The position numbers and the translations under genes were made by a program. This document shows, piece after piece, positions 56,374 through 64,000 of a DNA stretch of 64,000 nt (positions are counted from its first letter, which is position 1; each line of letters starts with the position of its first letter). Source of the stretch: Rana temporaria (Eukaryota > Chordata > Amphibia > Anura > Ranidae); the NCBI RefSeq assembly GCF_905171775.1, contig NC_053492.1, positions 60,266,004 through 60,330,003 of the forward strand. Direction: 5' to 3'. A model generated the notes under the pieces. It had not been told where the DNA came from, did no database searches, and saw only the letters and a program-made list of their open reading frames with translations.

Positions 56374-56521
56374 CATGGGTCTTCAAACTATGGCCCTCCA
56401 GTTGTTTAGGAACTACAATTCCCATCATGCCTAGTCATGTCTGTGAATGTCAGAGTGTTACAATGCCTCATGGGATGTGTCGTTCCGCAACAGCTGGAGG
56501 GCCGTAGTTTGAGGATCCCTG
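56374..56521. mobile_element. Small hAT-like MITE (148 bp)
   Basis: The left end GGTCTTCAAACTATGGCC pairs with GGCCGTAGTTTGAGGATCC. ATCTAGAT flanks both sides, an exact 8-bp duplication. The arms carry CTACAATTCCCATCATG and a partner CTCATGGGATGTG. Confidence 0.9.
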
Positions 56522-56569
56522 ATCTAGATGGTGTAAAATACCTTCTAGTTAAGACTTTTAGAGCGGTTC

Positions 56570-56841
56570 CAGGGCTTTTTTTTAGGGGGAACTCTGTTCC
56601 ACCACCTCTGGCTCAGACCCTTTGGTGCCTGCTCACCACAAACACTTGTAAACACAGAAGTCCAGTTTCTGTGTTTAAGCGACAGCTCTGCACTCTGTGT
56701 GTAACCCCCCCTGAACTCTACACTCTGTATGTAATGCAATCCTGGTATTTAATGCCCCTTTAAGACCCTTCTACTGTTTGTGAAATTTGAATGGGGTCGT
56801 GGTTGAGTTCCTGCACCGATTTTTTGAGAAAAAAAGCTCTG
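56570..56841. mobile_element. hAT-like MITE, diverged
   Basis: The left end CAGGGCTTTTTTTTAGGGG pairs with GAGAAAAAAAGCTCTG. Flanks AGCGGTTC and GCGGTTTC are similar but not exact. It is related to the element at 62818-63422. Confidence 0.6.
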
Positions 56842-56974
56842 GCGGTTTCTCTAATGGAGACTGAACGTGTACATTTACAGAAAAAATCTATCATAGTTGA
56901 CCATTTCTCCACATTCTTGTTCCCATTTTATCATGTATGGCATTTTTTCAACTATGGGAGTGGATAATATTAAA

Positions 56975-57430
56975 AACGGGTGTAAACCCTCACATATACC
57001 CAGTGAAGTGAACAGCCTCAGATGATACACAGGGATGAAACAAATCTCCCTACATAAGTTTTACATGTATATCTGCTGCCTTCAGCTTTATATACTGTTT
57101 AGAAAGTGCACATCGTGTTAGAATTTTCACTTCCTCATTTATCACTAGGTGTGGATTTTTTGCTTACACTGGAAGACAGCTGATTGGAGGAAAGGCACAC
57201 ACCCCCTCTCCACATAGGCAGATACTTTCAGAGCTGTGTTGTGAATAGACCAGCTCTCTGCTAATCCATTTTTAGCCCCCACCCTGACACAAAACTTGTG
57301 CTGATAACAGAAGAACGGAGCAGGAGAAAGCCACAGGACTTAGGGCTTAGAAGAGAGATAAGAAAACACTACAGATATATGTGCCCAGCTCAAAACCATA
57401 AATTTGCTCTTAATTTTATTAAAAGTTAAA
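56975..57430 (-). repeat. Dispersed repeat, inverted copy of the one at 29 kb
   Basis: ATACCCAGTGAAGTGAACA, GGAAAGGCACACACCCCCTC and AAGCCACAGGACTTAG are the reverse complement of 29385-29822. Divergence is moderate. Confidence 0.75.
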
Positions 57431-57544
57431 GCCCCACTCTGGGATTGATGTCAGCCCCGGAAACACCTTCGTTCTACCTCCCTCTGTGTGATTACTAGAA
57501 CAAAAAAAAGGAAATCCCTTCCTAAATGCCAGATTTTACTACCC

Positions 57545-60279
57545 TTAACCACTTGACCACTGGGTACTTAAACCCCCTTAATAACTAGACCAATTTTCAG
57601 CTTTCGGTGCTCTCACAATTTGAATGACAATTACTCAGTCATACAACATTGTACCCAAATACATTTGTTGTCCTTTTTTCCCCACAAATGGAGCTTTCTT
57701 TTGGTGGTATTTAATCACTGTTGTTTTTTTTATTTTTTTTTGGACTATAAAAGAAAAAAAGACTGAAAATTCTGAAAAAAAACGTTTTTTTCTTCGTTTT
57801 CTGTTATAACATTTTGCAAATTAGTAATTTTTCTTTATAAATTTTGGCCAAAATTTATACTGCTACATATCTTTGGTAAAAATAAGTACAAATTGGTGTA
57901 TATTATTTGGTCTATGGTGCCAATATCTGAAAATTGATCACACCTGAAGAACTGACGGCCTATCTAATTTCTTGAAAAGTACAAATACCCCCCAAATTAC
58001 CCCTTTTTGGAAAAAGAAGACATTCCAAGGTATTTAGAAAGAGGCATGGTGAGTTTTTTGAAGTTGTCATTTTTTCCCCACAATTCTTTGCAAAATCAAG
58101 ATTTTTTTTTTTTATTTCAATGTTTTTTTTCCACAAAATTGTCATATTAGCAGGTTATTTCTCACACACAGCATATGCCTACCACAAATTACACCCCAAA
58201 ACACATTCTGCTATTCCTCCTGAGTGTGGCGATACCACATGTGTGAGACTTTTACACAGCGTGGCCACATACAGAGGCCCGACATGCAGGGAGCACCATT
58301 AGGCGTTCTGGCATTTCTCTCCTACATCATTTATTTGCTAGAAAATTACATAGAACCCCAAAACATTATATATTTATTTTTAGCAAAGACCCTAGAGAAT
58401 ACAATGGCGGTCTTTGCAACTTTTTATCACGCACAGTATTTGCACAGCAATTTTTCGAACGCGTTTTTTTGGAAATAAAACAGTTTTGTGAAGTTACACC
58501 GAGTAAATAGATACCCAACATGTCACCCTTCAAAATTCCACACGCTCGTGGAATGGCGCCAAACTTCGCTACTTAAAAATCCACATAGGTGACGCTTTAA
58601 ATATTTTTGCTGGTTACATATTTTTAGTTAGAGAGGAGGTCTAGGGCCAAAAGTATTGCTCTCGCTCTAACGTTCGCAGCGATACCTCACATGTGTGGTT
58701 TGAACACAGTTTCCATATGTGGGCGGGACTTACGTGTGCGTTCGATTTTGTATGCGAGCACACGGGAACAGGGGCGCTTTAAAAAAAAAATGTTTTATTG
58801 TTCATTTTACTTTATTTAGTTTGACACGTTTTTTCCCCAAAAATACATGTTTTGATCACTTTTATTCCTATTACAAGGAATGTAAATATCCCTTGGCATG
58901 ACAGGTCCTCTTTACAGTGAGACATGGGCTCAATAAGACCCCACATCTCACCTCTAGGCTGGGACGCCTGAAATAAAAAAATAAAAAAAACGATCCTGGC
59001 TTCGATCGTAGCGGTGAGTCGGTAGAAGCATCGGAGGGTGACGGGAGGGGGGGGGGGGGGTCCTCTTTCGCCTCCCATAAGAATGATAAAGAGTTGGAAC
59101 AGCCACCATGATCATTCTTATGGTGTAGAGAATCGCCGCCTGAAAAAGCTGATATCTGAATGATGCCTGTAGCTGCAGGCATCATTCAGATATCCCTGCA
59201 CAAAGTCAAGGACATCATATAATGGCTGGCGGGCAGGAAGTGGTTAAAACATTTTTTTTTTCCAGAGTATTTTCCGGGTATTGCAGAGTACTGGCAGGGG
59301 TATTGCAGAGTATTGGCCGGGCTATTGCAGAGTATTGGCAGGGGTATTGTGGAGTATTGGCAGGGGTATTGCGGAGTATTGGCAGGGGTATTGTGGAGTA
59401 TTGGCAGGGGTATTGGGGAGTATTGGCCAGGGTATTGCAGAGTATTGGCCAGGGTATTGCGGAGTATTGGCCAGGGTATTGCGGAGTATTGGCAGGGGTA
59501 TTGCGGAGTATTGGCAGGGGTATTGCAGAGTATTGGTAGGGGTATTGCAGAGTATTGGTAGGGGTATTGCGGAGTATTGCAGAGTATTTTCCGGGTATTG
59601 CAGAGTATTGGCAGGGGTATTGCAGAGTACTGGCAGGGGTATTGCAGAGTATTGGCTGGGGTATTGCAGAGTATTGGCCGGGGTATTGTAGAGTATTGGC
59701 CAGGGTATTGCAGAGTACTGGCAGGGGTATTGCAGAGTACTGGCAGGGGTATTGCAGAGTATTGGCCGGGGTATTGCAGAGTACTGGCAGGGGTATTGCA
59801 GAGTACTGGCAGGGGTATTTTAGAGTACTGGCAGGGGTATTTCAGAGTACTGGCAGGGGTATTGCAGAGTACTGGCAGGGGTATTTTACAATATTGCAGG
59901 GATGGCTGAGCATGGATGGCTGGATCTGTGACTGCAAATGTCACAGATCCAGCCCACAGCGCTGCTGACACCCGCTCCCTCCCTCTCACACAGTACCGAT
60001 CGGTACAGAGAGGGGAGGGAGGACGCCGGTTTGTTTACAAGTGATTGCTCCGTCATTGGACGGAGCGATCACGTGATAAACGGCTGCTATCAGCGTCAAT
60101 TTACCGCGATTCGTGATGCGCAGGGTCCTCCGGACCAAGGCGGTCACGGACACTCCCGTGTGCGTGCCCCAGGGGGCGCGCGGGAGCACTATTCTGGGAG
60201 GACGTCCATGGACGTCCTCCCAGAGTTAACGAACCACCCTGTAGACGTCTTTTGTCTATGGGCGGGTCGTTGTGGTTAA
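57545..60279. mobile_element. TTAACCACTT-family composite with an internal minisatellite
   Basis: The left end TTAACCACTTGACCACTGGG is mirrored by GGCAGGAAGTGGTTAA at 59247, and a second family-type right end GTCGTTGTGGTTAA lies at 60279. The interior at about 58370-58760 holds the inverted GATACCTCACATGTGTGG block. A palindrome with GATATCTGAATGATGCC lies near 59150-59195. The minisatellite at 59266-59893 lies between the two right ends, so two related elements may overlap. Confidence 0.65.
59266..59893 (+). repeat. Minisatellite, 22-bp unit, about 28 copies
   Basis: Units read GTATTGCAGAGTATTGGCAG plus GG, with variants at a few fixed positions (TACTGG/TATTGG; GGCAGG/GGCCGG/GGCCAG; GCAGAG/GCGGAG/GTGGAG). 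Since 22 is not a multiple of three, frames repeat every 66 bp. The unit has no stop in any frame on either strand, which explains the long overlapping open frames on both strands. No gene is implied. Confidence 0.95.
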
Positions 60280-60433
60280 AGTAGAAAGTAGTCTGATGAA
60301 AAATCCATCAGACCGTTTTCATCGGATGAACTGATCGTGTGTACAGGGCATTACTCCTTGGTGGGGGGAATAGGATGAGTGGCAGTGCTGGTGGGGAGTT
60401 GGGATGAGTGGCAATGCGTCCTGATCAGCCAAC

Positions 60434-60844
60434 TTAAAGCGGGGGTTCACCTGCAATTTTTTTTTTAAAGCCAGCAGCTACAAATACAGAAGCTGCTAAC
60501 TTTTAAAAATTAACACTTACCTGTCCAGCGCATCCACCGAAGCCGAGCGGTAGCTCGGCTCTCGGTTTCCCCCGCCGCCATTCTCTGTAAGGGAATCGGG
60601 AAGTGAAGCGCTGCGGCTTCACTGCCCGGTTCCCTACTGTGCATGCGTGAGTCACGCTGTGCAGTTCCACTGGTTCCCGTTGTGTTCTGGGAGCTGAGTG
60701 TTTCCCAGAACACAACAGGGGGGTGACGCAGAGGGGCCAGACTCCCGCGGGAGTCAATACCCGGAAGTGGTGCAAATACCTGTTTTATACAGGGGGAGGG
60801 TTCCGAGAAGCGGAGGTTCACTTTTGGGTGAACCTCCGCTTTAA
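60434..60844. mobile_element. TTAA-flanked MITE
   Basis: The left end TTAAAGCGGGGGTTCACC is mirrored by GGTGAACCTCCGCTTTAA. Arms pair over ACTCCCGCGGGAGT-like and CGGGAAGTGAAGC sequence. No coding content is seen. Confidence 0.85.
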
Positions 60845-61175
60845 GTGCACTTGTCAAGGTCATCTTCTGATCTGAGAATTGTAGTGGATACTTCTAATGG
60901 CAAAAATAATCACAGGTAGTGTTACTCTTACTATGCTGAAATCAGGAGATAGGGTCTCCTCCAGCCCCTCCCACTTTACATTCTTCACCAGTAAGCTGAC
61001 CTCTAGTCTCTGCCCTCCAGCCATGCCACAGGCTCCAGGAACAGCCGGCTGGGCAGTCACAGGCTCCAGGGACAGCCCTGCTGGGCGGTTGCAAAAGGCT
61101 GGGAGAGTGGTGTGGGCTTCAGGAACAGCCCAGGATTTGGTGACCCCTGGCAAATCATCATTTGACCCCCTAGGG

Positions 61176-61334
61176 CAGGGATATGCAATTAGCGGACCTC
61201 CAGCTGTTGCAAAACTACAAGTCCCATCATGCCTCTGACTCTGGGTGTCATGCTTGTGGCTGTCAGAGTCTTGCTTTGCCTCATGGGAATTGTAGTTCTG
61301 CAACAGCTGGAGGTCCGCTAATTGCATATCCCCG
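61176..61334. mobile_element. Small hAT-like MITE (159 bp)
   Basis: The left end CAGGGATATGCAATTAGCGG is mirrored by CCGCTAATTGCATATCCCCG. CCCTAGGG flanks both sides, an exact 8-bp duplication. Arms pair over CCTCCAGCTGTTGCA. Confidence 0.92.
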
Positions 61335-61871
61335 CCCTAGGGGATCCCAACCGCCAGGTTGAGAACCATTGCATTGGATGGTCACTGGCAAGGTCCTCTC
61401 AGGAGAGAGAAAAGAGGACTGACCTCATGACAGGGGGACAACAGGGGATGCTGCAAATACAGAAAAATACTTCCTTGTGATCTGTGCAGCACTCTCATCG
61501 GCCACATTGTTATCAGTACTCTTTTGTGGGCTACAGAACTCCTCCCCATATGTTGTAAGGAAGAGGAGAGGGAGAGATAGGCTGCAGTCCTGTATTTAGG
61601 TTTGCCTCTGCGATTGTTCACATGTGCATGTTTACGCTCATAATGGCCTAAACCAGCGTACAGCTGTATACAGCCATTCATTACTATGGTGGTCCGTACA
61701 TGGCAGCTGTGTATATTTACCTGTGGATATTTACCTACAATTTACATTATACAGCGACATGTGACCATTTGCATGAGGCTTTTAATGCCTCAAGTGGTCT
61801 TTTTATGTCGGTCTGGTGTTCAGATGTGTTTTTACTGACCCATTGAAATGAAAACAATGTAAGGAGCTCAC

Positions 61872-62069
61872 CTGCAGGTCCGATCGTCGTCCATGTTACA
61901 TTAAATTCCCCAATATCAGGACTACAACAGGTCAGGTTAAATTCACCGTCATCGCTGAATGAGTCCCTGGTATCTGGATATGAGCTGATCTGTAGGGTCT
62001 TGATATCTTTAAGGTTTATGCTTTGAGCTTGCAGTGTTCCGTTAGCGTTAAGAGAGCAGGTGTAATTTC
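61872..62069 (-). CDS. adgrf5: ADGRF5-like exon: end of one Ig domain and start of the next
   Basis: This 198-bp exon (phase 1 both ends) encodes 65 whole residues. It opens NYTCSLNANGT, the F-strand half of an Ig domain whose first half must lie upstream of the window. It continues GEFNLTCC, FNVTWTTIG, the B and C strands of the next domain. The acceptor is CCTTTTTCTAG and the donor is GCAG/GTGAGC. It is the first mapped exon; the preceding exon should end in phase 1 with a partner cysteine and tryptophan. Confidence 0.88.
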
Positions 62070-62202
62070 CTAGAAAAAGGATGTGCCCAGATGTTAAGGA
62101 GTATCAGGGACCAGATAGGAAAATTCCAAGTCAGTGCTCACTACCCCCATGGTTGGGGATTGTCCAATCAAACAGTACATAAGGAAAATGCACATGCCAC
62201 TT

Positions 62203-62563
62203 AAGGCCTGTTTCATACAGGCTTCAGCTTTTATAAGAGCAGTGTGAACAACAAGATTTGACAAAGCATTTGCAGAGCTTTCAGCGAGTACCATTCAACT
62301 CAAGTTTGTAAATGCTGAACACAGATCCTAATGGGAGTGGTGAGTGCCACTTTAAGCAAGTTGCTAGCAGGCTTCAAGAAAAGCTGAAGCCTGCTAGCAG
62401 CTTGTTTAAAGTTGCAATCAGCACTCATATTAGGATCTGCATTAAACATTTACAAACAGGAGCTAAATTGTACTTCAACAAAGCTTGCTGAAAGCTCTGT
62501 TACTGCTTTGTCAAAGCTTGCTGTTCACACTGCTCTAAAGCCTGTGTAAAACAGACTTTAATC
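62203..62563. repeat. Imperfect palindrome, probable MITE
   Basis: AAGGCCTGTTTCATACAGGC near the left and AAGCCTGTGTAAAACAGAC near the right are inverted. Arms pair over GCAGTGTGAACA and TGTTCACACTGC, meeting near 62380 at GCTAGCAGGCTTCA. No target duplication was identified. Confidence 0.7.
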
Positions 62564-62817
62564 TTTCTGGTTAAATAAACATTCTTGGTAATGAATTGTA
62601 CATAATGCAGGTACAGATTATATTCACTCTTTGAGCCTTCATCTGGTGCTTACATTATTTCTGCATGTGAGCAGGCAGATAGCTTAACGTGACACTAAAG
62701 TTTCAAGTTTTTTCTTTTTAAAATAACAAACATGTCATACTTACCTCTGTAAGGGTTTAAGGTTCTAAAGCTAGTGTCCTTCCTTAACTGTTACATATGA
62801 TTGTAAGCAGGGCTTTT

Positions 62818-63422
62818 TTTCTCAGATAATAGGTGCAGGAACTCCCCCTTTCTGAGTCACCCCTCTTCCTTGCCCCTACCCACCTCCGAGCACCTTCTCT
62901 TGGTTCCATCCTACACCCACCTCGCAGTACCACCCCTTTCAGACAATACAGAACCAAGTATCATTTTGTGGTGCTAAGAAATTTGTATGGAATTTGGTAA
63001 TGATATCAAGAAAATCAGTAAAATAGATCCCCTGCAGCCAGCAACAATAGATCCCTCTAACAATGGACCACCGGCAACAAAATGACCCCCCCCCCCCAGC
63101 AACAATAGACTCCCGGCAGCATCAACAGATCTCCGCACAGCCAGCAATAATAGACTCTCTGGCAGCCATCAACAATAGACCCCTCCTTAAACAGTAGATC
63201 TCTTGCAGCAACATAAGACCCACCCCCAACAACAATAGGCCCCCCCACCAGCAACAATAGACCTCCTCAGAAAAAGTAGACCCCCCTGCAAAAACTGGTC
63301 CCCTCAAGTAGTGAGCATCAATACCCTACAGCACACCCCAGCACCCCTTGCCATTACATACAGTCAGTTCAGGAGGTGCCGGAACTGCGTTCCCCCGCGT
63401 TCCCGCTGAAAAAAAAGCCCTG
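62818..63422. mobile_element. hAT-like element with internal tandem repeat
   Basis: The left end CAGGGCTTTTTTTCTC pairs with GCTGAAAAAAAAGCCCTG. ATTGTAAG flanks both sides, an exact 8-bp duplication. The interior (about 63015-63290) repeats CAGCAACAATAGACCCC-like units. No coding content is seen. Confidence 0.9.
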
Positions 63423-63539
63423 ATTGTAAGGGGTTAAGAGTTTCAGAGCCAGTGTTTTTTCACTCATTATTAGTAGAATTCTAAAAGGCCTTACATCCAT
63501 AATTTCTTGTAGTTTTTATCTCTGAACAAAAGATTATAC

Positions 63540-63750
63540 ATGCAAAACATTCCCTACTAATTGCTAGAAATGTATCTTTCCTTTTTGTTATTGTTCTCAC
63601 AGGTGTTGTTTTTATATATTCTATTAAATGTGAAACATTCCTTATTAATTGCTAGAACTGTATTATATATTTTTATCTTGTACTTTATTATTTTAAATTT
63701 AAGGTTCACACATGCAAAATATTCCTTACACATTGTTAGGAATGTTTCCT
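63540..63750 (+). repeat. Triplicated motif with about 87-bp spacing
   Basis: ACATTCCCTACTAATTGCTAG near 63548 recurs as ACATTCCTTATTAATTGCTA near 63634 and ATATTCCTTACACATTGTTA near 63719. AT-rich, class unknown. The rest of 63423-64000 shows no exon. Confidence 0.6.
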
Positions 63751-64000
63751 CCTTTCCCAATTATATTATGCAGCTGTTGTTTTTCACTTACTAAGTCTTT
63801 TTTAATGAATAGAAGTCTGTTTTTAACGAGTAAGCCATAATATCTTATATTTACAGAACATGTAGTATCTGTATTAACCAATCACATATTGCCAACATAA
63901 TAATTCTTTATTCCTTACCCAAATTAATGTATTTCGTCCCCTCCCCTTTTTGTAATGCATATAACTGTCTTAATATTATCAGTAAAGTTAGAGAATGATT

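Larger units (their letters stand above)
60360..61375. mobile_element. Truncated copy of the hAT-like element at 34-36.7 kb
   Basis: GGATGAGTGGCAGTGCTGG matches about 34410-34460. GTGACCCCTGGCAAATC and CCAGGTTGAGAACCATTGCA match about 36700-36750. The left end is missing. Nested elements lie at 60434-60844 and 61176-61334. Confidence 0.7.
8954..62069 (-). other. adgrf5: Adhesion GPCR family F gene, ADGRF5-like, ten exons mapped, open at both ends
   Basis: Ten minus-strand exons join into one open frame of about 889 codons. Every junction has AG acceptor and GT donor, and phases match: the first five junctions are phase 1, the last four phase 0. Encoded order is Ig half-domain, three Ig-like domains, a cysteine-rich hormone-receptor-like segment, GAIN, GPS, seven membrane helices and start of tail. 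In mammals ADGRF5 is the family-F receptor with Ig domains; there it acts in lung type II cells on surfactant balance, and this role is known for the mammalian gene only. Amphibians and fish can carry several ADGRF5-like copies, so orthology is not settled. Upstream exons lie past 64000. The last coding exon was not found. Introns run from 1.3 to 13.7 kb and are mostly transposon sequence. Confidence 0.85.

Noticed and set aside
59186..59989. 267-codon minus-strand frame with tandem peptide repeats
   Set aside because: Created by the stop-free 22-bp minisatellite, which is open in every frame on both strands.

Overview
This window is vertebrate genomic DNA, almost certainly from a frog and probably a ranid. 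The vertebrate call rests on one intron-rich adhesion GPCR gene. The frog call rests on repeat families I recognise as typical of large anuran genomes, so it is an inference; I cannot name the species. There is no bacterial operon, CRISPR array, rRNA gene or functional tRNA gene.

Gene content: one real protein-coding gene was found. It lies on the minus strand and runs off at least the upstream side of the window. Ten exons can be placed by joining open frame, splice signals and matching phases. In transcript order they are 62069-61872, 55953-55792, 52283-52119, 42576-42364, 31258-31127, 29153-28954, 27211-27032, 13381-12071, 10404-10363 and 9019-8954. Joined, they give 2669 nt, about 889 codons, without a stop. 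The protein reads Ig half-domain, Ig, Ig, Ig, a cysteine-rich hormone-receptor-like segment, GAIN domain, GPS cleavage motif, seven membrane helices and the start of a cytoplasmic tail. Ig domains plus family-F seven-helix sequence fit ADGRF5 (GPR116, Ig-Hepta) or an amphibian paralogue. The start codon, signal peptide, any SEA domain and the first Ig exon lie beyond 64000. The final tail exon with the stop was not found and may lie beyond position 1.

Repeat content: most of the rest is transposon-derived. Recognised groups are: hAT-like elements with exact or near 8-bp target duplications; palindromic MITEs flanked by TTAA; CpG-rich MITEs with GGGCCAGATTC-like ends and 3-bp A/T duplications; MITEs ending in GTACACACGATCG-like sequence; long non-coding elements bounded by TTAACCACTT and AAGTGGTTAA; Tc1/mariner remnants; a solo LTR; two tRNA-headed SINEs on the minus strand; and fragments of Tx1/L1 and CR1/Rex-like LINEs. 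Insertions within insertions are common (5.3-7.9, 19.9-20.9, 34-36.7, 39.7-41.4, 49-50.3, 52.3-54.2 and 54.4-55.7 kb).

Layout: 1-8.9 kb is transposon-dense DNA downstream of, or inside, the last mapped intron. The receptor core and start of the tail occupy 8.9-13.4 kb. 13.4-27 kb is a large repeat-filled intron. 27-31.3 kb carries GAIN, the cysteine-rich segment and half an Ig domain. 31.3-62 kb is Ig exons spread through large introns. 62-64 kb is the next intron upstream. Repeat insertion, not extra exons, accounts for most of the length of the gene.
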